64,000 nt of DNA from Pseudomonas cichorii (GTDB lineage Bacteria > Pseudomonadota > Gammaproteobacteria > Pseudomonadales > Pseudomonadaceae), in NCBI RefSeq assembly GCF_003700275.1, contig NZ_RBRE01000051.1, positions 52,548-116,547 of the forward strand, given 5' to 3'. The notes beneath the pieces are model-generated. The model worked only from the letters and a program-made list of their open reading frames with translations, searched no databases and was not told the DNA's origin. Shown one piece after another: positions 9,093-19,182 of the stretch. The position numbers and the translations under genes are program-made. Each line of letters begins with the position of its first letter. Position 1 is the stretch's first letter.

Positions 9093-10001
9093 TTAAATAA
9101 GTCCGAGCCTGTTCAATTCGATCTGGGCGCTGAGCGGATCCAGGGCGAGCGTCAATCCGGCGATTTCGTTCGCACATACGAGCAAATCGGCGTTATGGAT
9201 CTGTACCGTTGGTCCGCTCAGCACAATCGGGCAGGCAATATTGCTCAGTAATCGCGGCAACTGAGCCGGATTCAGCGACTTGCTGGAATACAGCAGGACG
9301 CCACGCGGTTGCAGGTATTCGCTGGCCAGCGCCAGCTCGCCCGGCGGCAGCGGCCAGTCGAATACTTCCACCGGGCAATCTGCGCTACTCACCAGCCAGG
9401 CCACCAGCCACAGATGCGGTTCAAGCGGCAGATCGGACTGATTGACCAACAACAGTGGCTTGCCGTTGAGCTGGCGGTTGTTGTGATAAATGCGGGCGCC
9501 GAGCTTGCTGCGCAGCCACGAATAAAAGAACACCCGCTCCATCTGCGCGCCGAACTTGCCTTGCCAGCGCTTCTCCAGCTCGGCCAGCAGTGGCAGCAGC
9601 AATTGCTCGCACAGAGTGCGTGGCGGGTACAGCGACATGGCCTGGTTGAAGACATCGTCGACCCGGCGCTCGGCCAGCTCACCGATGGCCTGCATCAACG
9701 TCTGGCGCAGGGCATCCCAGTCATTGCCGGGGCTAAAGCTTTCCGCTTGCGGTTCATCGATCAGGGCCTTGACCTGGCTGACGGACACGCCGCGATTGAG
9801 CCAGGTCAGGATCGTCATCACACGCTGTACATGCGCGTGGGTATACAGCCGATGTCCCTTGGCGGTGCGGTGCGGCACGATCAATCCGTAGCGTCGTTCC
9901 CAGGCTCGCAGGGTGACGGCGTTGACACCGGTCTGCCGGGCAACTTCACGGATCGGCAGCCAGTCATCGGGCTGCTGCGGCTCTTGGTGTGTATCGTTCA
10001 T
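9093..10001 (-). CDS. MerR-family regulator of the LitR/CarH type (class II, no cobalamin motif)
   Basis: The 302-residue protein has an N-terminal MerR helix-turn-helix (LPIREVARQTGVNAVTLRAWERRYG, split here as residues about 15-40) followed by a helical part resembling the CarH/LitR cobalamin-binding region. The DxHxxG cobalamin motif and its histidines are absent. That matches class II LitR proteins of pseudomonads, which cannot sense light through B12 and depend on a separate LOV photoreceptor (known for P. putida). No LOV gene is in this window. It lies 3 bases after ybgA and is the likely binder of the TGTACA-N12-TGTACA boxes upstream. Confidence 0.85.
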   Translation of the reverse strand: MNDTHQEPQQPDDWLPIREVARQTGVNAVTLRAWERRYGLIVPHRTAKGHRLYTHAHVQRVMTILTWLNRGVSVSQVKALIDEPQAESFSPGNDWDALRQTLMQAIGELAERRVDDVFNQAMSLYPPRTLCEQLLLPLLAELEKRWQGKFGAQMERVFFYSWLRSKLGARIYHNNRQLNGKPLLLVNQSDLPLEPHLWLVAWLVSSADCPVEVFDWPLPPGELALASEYLQPRGVLLYSSKSLNPAQLPRLLSNIACPIVLSGPTVQIHNADLLVCANEIAGLTLALDPLSAQIELNRLGLI

Positions 10002-10004
10002 GAT

Positions 10005-10967
10005 TCAGATCGCATTACGCAGACTCAGATTTTCCGGATGCGGCTGCATGTAAACCTGCAGCGCGATATACGGGTCGGGGTGTTGGCGAAAGTGGTGCTT
10101 GAGCAGGGTCAGCGGCACGATCAGCGGCACGATGCCTTGATGGTACTGAGTGATCAGGCGCTGGATTTCCTGCTTGTCCTCGGCATCGATGCTGTGTTTC
10201 AGATAGCCACTGAGGTGCTGGAGGACATTGGTGTGAGTGCCGCGGGTGGCGCATTTTTTCAGGGCGGCCATCAGCTCGCTGAAATAGCGCGGAGCGATTT
10301 CGTTCGGGTCGCTGCGGCCCATGCTGCCGAGCATGTTGCCCAGCACCTTGTATTGCTGAGGGTTGCTGGCCATCAGTTGATATTTGTAGCGCGAGTGGAA
10401 TTCACTCAAGGCACGGCGGGTTATGCCTTCCTTCAGCAGTTGCTGCCAGGCGGCGTAGGCGAAGACCCGAGTGACGAAGTTTTCCAGCAGCACGGCGTCG
10501 TTGAGCCTGCCGTCTTCTTCTACCGGCAGATCCGGCTGGCTGGCGCAGAAGGTCTGTGCATAGATGCCGCGTCCGCCGCCATCGACGGGGGCACCGTTCT
10601 CGCGATAGACCTTGACCCGCTCCAGACCGCAGGACGGGGATTTCTGCATGAAGATGTAGCCGCAGATATCGGTCATCTCGGCCGCCATATGCAGCCCGTA
10701 ATCGGCCAGCGGCGTGGTGACGTTCAGGTCACTGTTGACGGTGCCGATGGCCTGGGGATTTTCGGCAGCACCGACCAGCCTTATCGGTTCACGGGGAATT
10801 CCCATGCCGATGGCGACTTCGGGACAGACCGGAACGAAATCGAAATACTCGCTCAGCGCCCGCGTGCACAGGCGAGACTCCTTGTGCCCACCATTGAAAC
10901 GTACCTCGGCACCCAGCAGGCAGGCGCTGATTCCCAGTTTTGGTTTCTCGATCACAGGCGCTGACAT
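10005..10967 (-). CDS. YbgA-type protein (DUF523 + DUF1722)
   Basis: This 320-residue two-domain protein has DUF523 in residues about 8-160 (GISACLLG, VCPEVAIGMGIPREPIRL, KSPSCGLERVKVY with conserved Cys) and DUF1722 in about 195-310 (FHSRYKYQLMASNPQQYKVLG). Its biochemical role is unknown. E. coli ybgA is adjacent to phr, and ybgA-merR-phrB linkage is seen here too, supporting a photolyase-associated role. The start MSAPVIEKPK has AGAGG upstream; an ATG at 11000 would run through a LitR box and is rejected. It is the first gene after the twin boxes. Confidence 0.9.
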   Translation of the reverse strand: MSAPVIEKPKLGISACLLGAEVRFNGGHKESRLCTRALSEYFDFVPVCPEVAIGMGIPREPIRLVGAAENPQAIGTVNSDLNVTTPLADYGLHMAAEMTDICGYIFMQKSPSCGLERVKVYRENGAPVDGGGRGIYAQTFCASQPDLPVEEDGRLNDAVLLENFVTRVFAYAAWQQLLKEGITRRALSEFHSRYKYQLMASNPQQYKVLGNMLGSMGRSDPNEIAPRYFSELMAALKKCATRGTHTNVLQHLSGYLKHSIDAEDKQEIQRLITQYHQGIVPLIVPLTLLKHHFRQHPDPYIALQVYMQPHPENLSLRNAI

Positions 10968-10988
10968 CACAAACCTCTGCACAATACT

Positions 10989-11012
10989 TGTACAGGTCAA
11001 TAAGCCTGTACA
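10989..11012 (-). promoter_or_regulatory. LitR-type operator box 1 (TGTACA-N12-TGTACA)
   Basis: Perfect TGTACA half-sites lie at 10989-10994 and 11007-11012, 12 bases apart. This agrees with the published class II LitR motif T(G/A)TACA-N12-TGTACA. The box begins 22 bases upstream of the ybgA start and would cover the predicted transcript start. Confidence 0.88.
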
Positions 11013-11021
11013 ACTTGTTTC

Positions 11022-11049
11022 ATCATAGGTTTGTGGCTGTACAAGTCAA
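11022..11049 (-). promoter_or_regulatory. Predicted sigma-70 promoter of the ybgA-merR-phrB operon
   Basis: On the minus strand, TTGACT (complement of 11044-11049) and TATGAT (complement of 11022-11027) are separated by 16 bases. The -35 lies inside LitR box 2 and the -10 between the boxes, so a repressor on either box would block polymerase. Predicted start is near 11015. Confidence 0.7.
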
Positions 11050-11061
11050 ACTCTTTGTACA
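11038..11061 (-). promoter_or_regulatory. LitR-type operator box 2 (TGTACA-N12-TGTACA)
   Basis: A second perfect box has half-sites at 11038-11043 and 11056-11061, again exactly 12 apart and 49 bases from box 1. Both N12 spacers carry TTGAC at the same place when read on the minus strand. Confidence 0.88.
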
Positions 11062-11066
11062 AGATT

Positions 11067-11127
11067 TTCGCGGATCAATCCGCTCCCGCAGGTTGTATGC
11101 GCCGGTAGGAGTCAATTCATCCGCGAA
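11067..11127. repeat. REP-type palindromes between the two light-cluster operons
   Basis: Two REP cores (CGCGGATCAATCCGCTCC and GGAGTCAATTCATCCGCG) lie between the Trp-rich protein gene and the twin LitR boxes, downstream of one leftward operon and upstream of the next. Confidence 0.8.
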
Positions 11128-11133
11128 AGGCGT

Positions 11134-12371
<1,238 letters not shown>

Positions 12372-12379
12372 TTAAAACC

Positions 12380-12403
12380 TGTACAATCTCCGTTTTTGGT
12401 ATA
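12380..12403 (-). promoter_or_regulatory. Degenerate LitR-type box (TATACC-N12-TGTACA)
   Basis: Read on the minus strand, TATACC and TGTACA are 12 bases apart, one mismatch from the T(G/A)TACA-N12-TGTACA consensus. It lies 48 bases before the renalase-like start, and 233 bases before the divergent YfcH-like gene. Confidence 0.6.
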
Positions 12404-12635
12404 ACTTGCAGTCGTTCTCGTTTTACTGCTTTTAAATCAACTGCAACCCGGACGGTCGAAGACGGTCAGTCTGTTGCTTGTAGACAATGGGCCAACTACC
12501 CGGGTTGGGCAGTAAAGCTCCAATTCATTCAGGTGTGACCTATCGTTCAGCAAACGGTTTGGTTTTTCTGGATAAGTCAGACCTGTAAAAAATAGACTAC
12601 TCAACTGCCACGAACGCCACGCGAGGTAACCTGCC

Positions 12636-13538
12636 ATGCACATATTGCTGACCGGCGGTACTGGTTTGATAGGACGAGCGCTCTGCCGAGTCTGGTCTGC
12701 GCAGGGTCATCAATTGACTGTCTGGAGCCGCCGACCTGCGCAGGTTCCTGAGCTCTGCGGTCAATCGGTGCGTGGCATTGCCCGCCTGGAAGAGCTGGGC
12801 GAACAACCGGTCGATGCGCTCATCAACCTGGCAGGTGCGCCGATTGCCGAGCGCCCCTGGACGCGCAAACGCCGGTTATTACTGTGGAGCAGTCGCATTG
12901 GCCTGACCGAGCAACTGCTGGCCTGGCTGGAGAGTCGCCAGCACCGGCCCGAAGTGATGATTTCCGGTTCGGCCGTTGGCTGGTATGGCGATGCGGGCGA
13001 GCATGAGCTGGATGAAACCTCGCTGCCAGCCAAGGAAGACTTCGCCAGCCAGCTGTGCAACGCCTGGGAAGAAACCGCATTGCGGGCAGAAAACCTGGGC
13101 GTTCGTGTGATTCTCGTGCGTACCGGTCTGGTGGTGTCCGATCAGGGCGGATTCGTGAAACACCTGCTGCTGCCTTTCAAGCTGGGGCTGGGCGGCCCGA
13201 TAGGCAATGGTCGGCAATGGATGCCCTGGATTCACCTTCAGGATCAAATCGCCGCGATTGATTTTCTATTGAACCGTAATGATGCCCGCGGTCCTTATAA
13301 TCTCTGCGCACCAACGCCAGTACGCAATCGCGAGTTTGCCAAGACCCTGGGAAGCGTCCTGCATCGGCCCGCGTTCATGCCGTTGCCCGGACTGGCGCTG
13401 CGAGCGGCACTGGGCGAGCTGTCTGTATTGTTGCTGGGCGGCCAGCGTGCCCGCCCGGCCCGTTTGCTGGAGGCGGGTTTTACCTTCCGCTTTACTGATT
13501 TGCGCGCTGCCCTGAGTGATTTGCCGGGCCGCCACTGA
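12636..13538 (+). CDS. TIGR01777 (YfcH-like) NAD-dependent epimerase family protein
   Basis: The 300-residue extended-SDR-like protein starts with the cofactor loop [13 protein letters not shown]. It carries the family markers [15 protein letters not shown] and [12 protein letters not shown], and a C-terminal DUF1731 region. The substrate is unknown. It is followed after 22 bases by hemH. The same TIGR01777-hemH pairing is known in P. aeruginosa, so a link to haem or redox metabolism is plausible but unproven. Confidence 0.92.
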   Translation: MHILLTGGTGLIGRALCRVWSAQGHQLTVWSRRPAQVPELCGQSVRGIARLEELGEQPVDALINLAGAPIAERPWTRKRRLLLWSSRIGLTEQLLAWLESRQHRPEVMISGSAVGWYGDAGEHELDETSLPAKEDFASQLCNAWEETALRAENLGVRVILVRTGLVVSDQGGFVKHLLLPFKLGLGGPIGNGRQWMPWIHLQDQIAAIDFLLNRNDARGPYNLCAPTPVRNREFAKTLGSVLHRPAFMPLPGLALRAALGELSVLLLGGQRARPARLLEAGFTFRFTDLRAALSDLPGRH

Positions 13539-13560
13539 AGCCATTGAAATAGGATGTTGC

Positions 13561-14589
13561 ATGACCGATCACGCGCTGTTGCTGGTCAATCTGGGTTCGC
13601 CTGCTTCTACTGCAGTGCCGGACGTACGCCGGTATCTCAATCAGTTTCTGATGGACCCTTATGTCATCGACCTGCCGTGGCCGGTTCGCCGGCTGCTGGT
13701 TTCGCTGATTCTGATCAAGCGTCCCGAGCAATCGGCGCATGCCTATGCGTCCATCTGGTGGGACGAAGGTTCGCCACTGGTTGTGCTGAGCAAGCGCTTG
13801 CAGGCGGCAATGAAAAACCAGTGGACGCAGGGGCCGGTGGAGCTGGCGATGCGTTATGGCGAGCCATCCATCGAAACGGTGCTGACACGCCTGGCCGGGC
13901 AGGGCGTCAGTAAGGTGACCCTGGCTCCGCTTTATCCACAGTTTGCCGATAGCACCGTCACCACCGTGATCGAGGAGGCCCGGCGCGTCGTGCGGGCCAA
14001 ATCGCTGGCCATGGAATTCGCGCTGCTGAAGCCTTTCTACGATCAGGACGAGTACCTCGATGCTCTGGTGGAAAACGTCCGCCCGCATTTACAGCAGTCC
14101 TACGATCACTTGCTGTTGAGTTTTCACGGTCTGCCGGAAAGACACCTGACCAAGCTCGATCCCACCGGCAATCACTGCCTCAAGAATGAAAACTGCTGCA
14201 TGACTGCGCCGCCGGAAGTGGTTGCCACCTGCTACCGCGCCCAGTGCCTGCGCTCGGCCGCAGAGTTTGCCAGGCGCATGGGCATTCCTGACGACAAATG
14301 GTCGGTATCGTTCCAGTCGCGACTCGGGCGCGCCAAATGGATCGAACCCTACACCGAAGCGCGTCTTGATGAACTGGCTGCACAGGGCGTGAAGAAGCTG
14401 CTGGTGATGTGCCCGGCATTCGTGGCCGACTGCATCGAGACTCTGGAGGAGATCGGTGATCGCGGAGCGGAGCAGTTCAAGGAGGCGGGCGGTGAAGAGC
14501 TGGTGCTGGTGCCGTGCCTGAACGACGACCCGAACTGGGCCAGGGCCTTGAACCAGCTGTGTGAAAAAGCCCCCCGCCTGACCCTCTGA
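13561..14589 (+). CDS. hemH: Ferrochelatase HemH
   Basis: HemH inserts Fe(II) into protoporphyrin IX to make protohaem at the inner face of the membrane. The 342-residue protein starts [14 protein letters not shown] and has [15 protein letters not shown], the catalytic-His segment [12 protein letters not shown] and [15 protein letters not shown] Cys-containing stretch ([19 protein letters not shown]) follows the active site. Its length is normal. Start 13561 is 22 bases after the YfcH-like stop; an in-frame ATG at 13516 inside that gene is rejected. Confidence 0.95.
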   Translation: MTDHALLLVNLGSPASTAVPDVRRYLNQFLMDPYVIDLPWPVRRLLVSLILIKRPEQSAHAYASIWWDEGSPLVVLSKRLQAAMKNQWTQGPVELAMRYGEPSIETVLTRLAGQGVSKVTLAPLYPQFADSTVTTVIEEARRVVRAKSLAMEFALLKPFYDQDEYLDALVENVRPHLQQSYDHLLLSFHGLPERHLTKLDPTGNHCLKNENCCMTAPPEVVATCYRAQCLRSAAEFARRMGIPDDKWSVSFQSRLGRAKWIEPYTEARLDELAAQGVKKLLVMCPAFVADCIETLEEIGDRGAEQFKEAGGEELVLVPCLNDDPNWARALNQLCEKAPRLTL

Positions 14590-14597
14590 CACCGCTT

Positions 14598-14672
14598 TGT
14601 AGGAGCGGATTCATCCGCGAACAAGGCATATACATTTCTGTTGCCTTGTTCGCGAATGAATTCGCTACCTAC
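14598..14672. repeat. REP-type palindrome pair between convergent hemH and uraA
   Basis: A forward core (GTAGGAGCGGATTCATCCGC) and a reversed copy (CGCGAATGAATTCGCTACC) with matching ACAAGG/CCTTGT extensions form a long hairpin of about 75 bases. No separate U-tract terminator is seen for either gene. Confidence 0.85.
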
Positions 14673-14678
14673 CCCTGC

Positions 14679-15944
14679 TTATGGCAGTTGCTTGTTCTTC
14701 CAGCTGTCATTGCCCGGCAGAATCAGGTTCAGGGCAATGGCAGTGATGGCGCACAGGGCGATGCCCTTGAGGCCGAAGTCATCGGGGCCGTTGCCGGTGC
14801 CGATCAGCACGCCACCAATACCGAACACCAGAGTCACCGAGACGATCACCAGATTGCGTGCCTCGGACAGATCGACCTTGTGCCGAATCAGGGTGTTCAT
14901 CCCCACCGCAGCAATCGAGCCGAACAGCAGGCACAGAATCCCGCCCATGACCGGCACCGGAATACTCTGCAACAGCGCGCCGAATTTGCCGACAAAGGCC
15001 AGCGAGATGGCAAAGATCGATGCCCAGGTCATGATCGCCGGGTTGTAGTTCTTGGTCAGCATCACCGCGCCCGTGACTTCGGCATAGGTGGTGTTGGGCG
15101 GGCCACCGAACAGACCGGCTGCGGTTGTCGCGATGCCGTCGCCAAACAGCGTGCGATGCAGGCCCGGCTTCTTCAGATAGTCGCGGCCGGTCACGCTGCC
15201 GACCGCGATTACGCCGCCGATATGCTCGATGGCCGGAGCCAGGGCCACCGGAACGATGAACAGAATCGCCTGCCAGTTGAATTCCGGTGCCGTGAAGTGC
15301 GGCAGAGCGAACCACGGTGCTGCGGCAATCTTCGCGGTATCGACCACGCCAAAGTAGAACGACAGCGCAAAGCCCACCAGCACGCCGGAAATGATCGGCA
15401 CCAGACGGAAAATGCCTTTGCCGAACACCGCCACGATCAACGTGGTCAGCAGGGCTGGCATCGAAATCATCATGGCGGTCTTGTAGGCGATCAGTTCGGC
15501 ACCGTCACCGGACTTGCCCATCGCCATGTTGGCGGCAATCGGCGCCATGGCCAGGCCGATGGAGATGATTACCGGGCCAATGACCACTGGCGGCAGCAAA
15601 CGGTCGATAAAACCCGTACCCTTGATCTTCACCGCCAGGCCAAGGAAGGTGTAGACGAAGCCCGCCGCCATCACGCCGCCCATGGTCGCAGCCAGGCCGA
15701 ACTGGCCCTTGGCGAGGATGATCGGAGTGATGAAGGCAAAGCTCGAAGCCAGGAACACTGGCACCTGACGACCTGTCACCAACTGGAACAACAACGTACC
15801 CAGGCCTGCCGTGAACAGCGCGACGTTGGGGTCGAGGCCGGTAATCAGCGGCATCAGCACCAGCGCGCCAAAGGCCACGAACAGCATTTGTGCCCCGGAA
15901 AGAACCGTACGCCACGTTGGGTCGTTGAATTCGGACTGCTTCAT
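14679..15944 (-). CDS. uraA: Uracil:proton symporter UraA (NCS2 family)
   Basis: The 421-residue inner-membrane permease has about 14 hydrophobic segments and NCS2 markers including FLASSFAFITP, PAIEHIGGV (substrate-site Glu in TM8), GLFGGPPNTTYAE (substrate-site segment TM10) and GVALMT-like spacing. It imports uracil and possibly xanthine. Start MKQSEFNDPTWR lies 4 bases after upp, so upp-uraA form a pyrimidine salvage operon. Confidence 0.93.
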   Translation of the reverse strand: MKQSEFNDPTWRTVLSGAQMLFVAFGALVLMPLITGLDPNVALFTAGLGTLLFQLVTGRQVPVFLASSFAFITPIILAKGQFGLAATMGGVMAAGFVYTFLGLAVKIKGTGFIDRLLPPVVIGPVIISIGLAMAPIAANMAMGKSGDGAELIAYKTAMMISMPALLTTLIVAVFGKGIFRLVPIISGVLVGFALSFYFGVVDTAKIAAAPWFALPHFTAPEFNWQAILFIVPVALAPAIEHIGGVIAVGSVTGRDYLKKPGLHRTLFGDGIATTAAGLFGGPPNTTYAEVTGAVMLTKNYNPAIMTWASIFAISLAFVGKFGALLQSIPVPVMGGILCLLFGSIAAVGMNTLIRHKVDLSEARNLVIVSVTLVFGIGGVLIGTGNGPDDFGLKGIALCAITAIALNLILPGNDSWKNKQLP

Positions 15945-15948
15945 CGAG

Positions 15949-16587
15949 TTACGCGTCCTTTTGCTTGGTGCCGAAAATCTTGTCACCCGCATCACCCAGG
16001 CCCGGAATGATGTAGCCATGTTCGTTCAGATGCTGATCGATGGACGCGGTGTAAATGATCACATCCGGGTGAGATTTTTCCACGGCAGCGATGCCCTCGG
16101 GCGCAGCTACCAGCACCATGGCGCGGATTTCCTTGCAGCCGGCTTTTTTCAGCAGGTCGATGGTGGCGATCATCGAGCCGCCGGTGGCCAGCATCGGGTC
16201 GATGATCATCGCCAGACGCTCGTCGATTTCCGGAACCAGCTTTTCCAGGTAAGTGTGTGCTTCCAGGGTTTCTTCATTGCGAGCCAGGCCCACAGCGCTG
16301 ACCTTGGCGCCCGGGATCAGGCTGAGCACGCCGTCGAGCATGCCGATGCCGGCGCGCAGGATCGGTACCACGGTGATTTTCTTGCCGGCGATCTTCTCGA
16401 CCTGTACGGTTCCGCACCAGCCTTCGATGTCGTAGCTTTCCAGCGGCAGGTCCGCAGTGGCTTCATAAGTAAGCAGTGCGCCGACTTCCTGTGCCAGCTC
16501 ACGGAAATTCTTGGTGCTGATATCGGCGCGGCGCATCAGGCCGAGCTTGTGGCGGATCAGCGGATGACGGATTTCACGAATGGGCAT
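15949..16587 (-). CDS. upp: Uracil phosphoribosyltransferase Upp
   Basis: Upp makes UMP from uracil and PRPP. The 212-residue protein starts [19 protein letters not shown]. It holds the PRPP-binding [13 protein letters not shown] loop and the uracil-binding C-terminal [17 protein letters not shown]. Length matches the family. It is the first gene of upp-uraA and is divergent from hpt; promoters for both lie in 16588-16793. Confidence 0.97.
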   Translation of the reverse strand: MPIREIRHPLIRHKLGLMRRADISTKNFRELAQEVGALLTYEATADLPLESYDIEGWCGTVQVEKIAGKKITVVPILRAGIGMLDGVLSLIPGAKVSAVGLARNEETLEAHTYLEKLVPEIDERLAMIIDPMLATGGSMIATIDLLKKAGCKEIRAMVLVAAPEGIAAVEKSHPDVIIYTASIDQHLNEHGYIIPGLGDAGDKIFGTKQKDA

Positions 16588-16793
16588 AAGAAAAGGCTCC
16601 AGCAGGGGGCAAAAAAACGGCCTAGATTAATCTATTCAGCTGTGACTGTCTTAAAGCGCATGCAGTATCGTCGTACAAGTGTGATTCATGCCCTCGGGCG
16701 GTACCCGCAACGTTAGTCCATTATCGCTTGCCCTGAATGGACGGGATGCGTACCTTTGCCCGCTTTTCTTACACTGCCCATCTGGAGAGCTTC

Positions 16794-17351
16794 ATGTCCG
16801 CTGATCTCGAGCATATCCGTCAAATCATGCGCGAGGCCGATTGCCTCTACACCGAGGCTGAAGTCGATGCTGCCATCGCTCGCGTCGGGGCGCAGATCAA
16901 CGCCGAACTGGCCGAACGCAACCCTGTTGTATTCTGCGTGATGAATGGCGGCCTGATCTTCTCGGGCAAACTGCTGACGCACCTGAACTTCCCGCTGGAA
17001 GCGTCTTACCTGCACGCAACCCGCTATCGCAACGAAACCACCGGCGGCGACCTGTTCTGGAAAGCCAAGCCGGAAGTCTCGTTCATCGATCGTGACGTGC
17101 TGATCATCGACGACATTCTCGACGAAGGCCACACTCTGGGCGCGATCATCGACTTCTGCAAACACGCTGGCGCGCGTGCGGTGCACACCGCGGTACTGAT
17201 CGACAAGGATCACGACCGCAAGGCCCGCCCTGACCTGAAGGCCGATTTCGTTGGCCTGCCTTGCGTGGACCGTTATATCTTCGGTTACGGCATGGACTAT
17301 AAAGGTTACTGGCGTAATGCTGCCGGGATCTATGCGGTCAAAGGGATGTAA
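16794..17351 (+). CDS. hpt: Hypoxanthine-guanine phosphoribosyltransferase
   Basis: This enzyme salvages hypoxanthine or guanine to IMP or GMP using PRPP. The 185-residue protein starts MSADLEHIRQIMREAD, preceded by GGAGAG. It has the PRPP motif VLIIDDILDEGHTLG near residues 100-115 and FVGLPCVDRYIFGYGMD at the base-binding end. In-frame ATGs at 16737 and 16746 are less likely. It is divergent from upp-uraA, as in P. aeruginosa. Confidence 0.94.
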   Translation: MSADLEHIRQIMREADCLYTEAEVDAAIARVGAQINAELAERNPVVFCVMNGGLIFSGKLLTHLNFPLEASYLHATRYRNETTGGDLFWKAKPEVSFIDRDVLIIDDILDEGHTLGAIIDFCKHAGARAVHTAVLIDKDHDRKARPDLKADFVGLPCVDRYIFGYGMDYKGYWRNAAGIYAVKGM

Positions 17352-17364
17352 TTGATCGTTGCGA

Positions 17365-17393
17365 CAGGAATGCCTCCGCAAGAGGTATTCCTG
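17365..17393. other. Stem-loop between hpt and the next gene
   Basis: CAGGAATGCCTC and GAGGTATTCCTG pair over 12 positions with one wobble and a 5-base loop. No U-tract follows, so this is a hairpin that may attenuate or protect transcript ends, not a clear terminator. Confidence 0.55.
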
Positions 17394-17438
17394 CGCCGTG
17401 GCGCGGGAATGATCGTTGGATTTTCAGGGAAGCTCTGC

Positions 17439-17930
17439 ATGAAGTTATCGATTTCCGGCGTCATGGCGCTTGTTGTGGTCTGTGGTCTGGCAGTGCTGGC
17501 ACCGGTTCAGGCCGAACCCATGCATGGCCAATACCTGCCCCCCGATGATCTGAGCCTGCGTGCCGGTGCGCCGGAACAGCAGCAGTTGTTGCAGATCACC
17601 GAATACTCGGTGGTGCTCGGCAATCAGCGTCAATCCAGTCAGCAGCCCATTCCGGTGACCTCGCCGATGCTGCTGCGCCTCAAGGGCAAGCCGCTGAACA
17701 AGGGCGCGACCATTTCACAAGTGATCATTCACTTCGATGGCGAAAGCAAAAGCCTGAAAAAGCCGACCTATGACGAGCCGTCGCGAACCCTGACGCTTTA
17801 CTACCCGCTCAACCAGTACCGTGCGCTGGTGGACTTGCTGCGTAATGAAAAGGTCTATTGCCAGTTCCTGGTCTACGCCAACGGCCATGTCTGGGCCGAT
17901 TTGCATACAGCGGTGCTACGCGCGCGTTGA
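17439..17930 (+). CDS. Conserved exported protein of unknown function
   Basis: The 163-residue protein starts MKLSISGVMALVVVCG with a signal peptide ending near VQA-E, so it is periplasmic or outer-membrane bound. The mature part has a PVTSPMLLRLKGKPLNKGA segment and ends in a basic tail. It sits between hpt and the PA4642-like gene, a position with hypothetical genes in P. aeruginosa as well. I do not recognise a catalytic motif. ATG 17439 is chosen because it gives a clean signal peptide. Confidence 0.75.
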   Translation: MKLSISGVMALVVVCGLAVLAPVQAEPMHGQYLPPDDLSLRAGAPEQQQLLQITEYSVVLGNQRQSSQQPIPVTSPMLLRLKGKPLNKGATISQVIIHFDGESKSLKKPTYDEPSRTLTLYYPLNQYRALVDLLRNEKVYCQFLVYANGHVWADLHTAVLRAR

Positions 17931-17996
17931 GCCGCGCACATGCACAAGGGTAAACTGCGCGCCCGTGAAAGTGTCTGCGACCAGTTGGAGCCCGCA

Positions 17997-18284
17997 ATGC
18001 GTAAAGATAAGAAGCAGTTGATTGGCGACGAGATCGGCGATGAGCAGATCAAACTGTTCCTCGACTTCGAGCCGCACGATGCCACCTCGCCGTCGCTGCA
18101 CAAGCTGATCAAGGCCTATCGTGGCCTGCGTATCGACGATTTCGAGCGTTTCCTGGTGTTCTTCAAGGAAGCCGGCCACGACCTCGATGGCAAGGACGAA
18201 CACGGTAACGATTTCGTCGCACTGATCAAGGATCAGCGCAATGCCGAAGAGTATATCGAGCTGATCGAGAAGGCTCGCGGCTGA
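17997..18284 (+). CDS. PA4642-family small conserved protein
   Basis: The 95-residue acidic protein starts MRKDKKQLIGDEIGDEQIK. It resembles the PA4642 family by sequence feel and by position near hpt and mqo. It has a repeated helical pattern (IDDFERFLVFFKEAGHDLDGKDEHGNDF) with no signal peptide or metal motif. Function is unknown. Start 17997 is chosen over the upstream ATG at 17940, whose extra residues look like untranslated leader. Confidence 0.75.
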   Translation: MRKDKKQLIGDEIGDEQIKLFLDFEPHDATSPSLHKLIKAYRGLRIDDFERFLVFFKEAGHDLDGKDEHGNDFVALIKDQRNAEEYIELIEKARG

Positions 18285-18290
18285 TTCCTG

Positions 18291-18346
18291 TGTAGGAGCC
18301 AATTCATTCGCGAACAATTTCATTCGCGGATAAATCCGCTCCTACT
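18291..18346. repeat. REP-type palindrome pair
   Basis: GTAGGAGCCAATTCATTCGCG and CGCGGATAAATCCGCTCCTAC face each other between the convergent PA4642-like gene and the ABC permease. They form a hairpin that may serve as the shared 3' end. Confidence 0.85.
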
Positions 18347-18348
18347 AT

Positions 18349-19182
18349 TTATTTCCGGGCCAGATAAGCCTTTCCATAGTGGCGTTCCAGCCGCGCCTGC
18401 AACAACTCCAGTCCGATCGACATGATCCAGTACAGAACCGCTGCGGTGGTCAGCATCTCGATATAACGATAGCTGGAGCGGCCATAGGACTGGGCCAGGA
18501 ACATCACTTCCCAGACGCCCATCACCGAAATCAGTGACGAATCCTTGAGCATCGAGATGAACTGGTTGGCCGTCGGCGGGATGATGGTGCGCATGGCCTG
18601 GGGCAGGGTGACGCGCCAGAAGATCTGCGCCGGACGCAACGCCAGGGCCATGGCCGCTTCACGCTGGCCGGCCGCCACGCCAATGATTCCCGCACGAAAG
18701 ATTTCGCTCAGGTAAGCCCCGTAGTTCAGCGACAGCGCGATGATACCGGCCACGATGGCGCCGGGCACCAGGCCGATTTGCGGCAGGCCCAGGTAAATCA
18801 GCAGGATCTGGATCAGCAGCGGCGTGCCACGAAAGAACGAGGCATAGAAGCTGGCGATGCCGAATGCCACTGCGCTTTTTGACAGCCGCGCCAGGGCGAC
18901 GACAAAGCCCAGCAGCACCGAGACGACAATCGAACACAGGCACACGAACAGGGTGAGCGCTGCGCCCTGCAGGAAGCCGTTTGGCGACAGGCTCAGGCCG
19001 ACCAGATTCGGCAGCTTGTCGAGAATGATCGAGAACTTCAGGTCGAAGCTCAGGAAGAACCCGGCAAACAGGGCGAACATCGCCGCCCAGGTCAGATAGA
19101 GCCTTGTACGAAATCCGAAGACTCGCTTGAGCAGGCTGTCCTGTACCTGCTCAGGTGGGCGTTGAGGCTGGAAGGAAGTCAT
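18349..19182 (-). CDS. Amino-acid ABC transporter permease (HisMQ family)
   Basis: The 277-residue inner-membrane protein has five to six hydrophobic segments. The EAA loop reads AGQREAAMALALRPAQIFWRV with the following LPQAMRTIIPP, which identifies the polar amino-acid family that docks an ATPase. Its start overlaps the binding-protein gene by 4 bases. No ATPase gene is present on either side, so it must borrow one encoded elsewhere. The neighbouring homocysteine methyltransferase hints at a sulfur amino acid as cargo. Confidence 0.92.
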   Translation of the reverse strand: MTSFQPQRPPEQVQDSLLKRVFGFRTRLYLTWAAMFALFAGFFLSFDLKFSIILDKLPNLVGLSLSPNGFLQGAALTLFVCLCSIVVSVLLGFVVALARLSKSAVAFGIASFYASFFRGTPLLIQILLIYLGLPQIGLVPGAIVAGIIALSLNYGAYLSEIFRAGIIGVAAGQREAAMALALRPAQIFWRVTLPQAMRTIIPPTANQFISMLKDSSLISVMGVWEVMFLAQSYGRSSYRYIEMLTTAAVLYWIMSIGLELLQARLERHYGKAYLARK

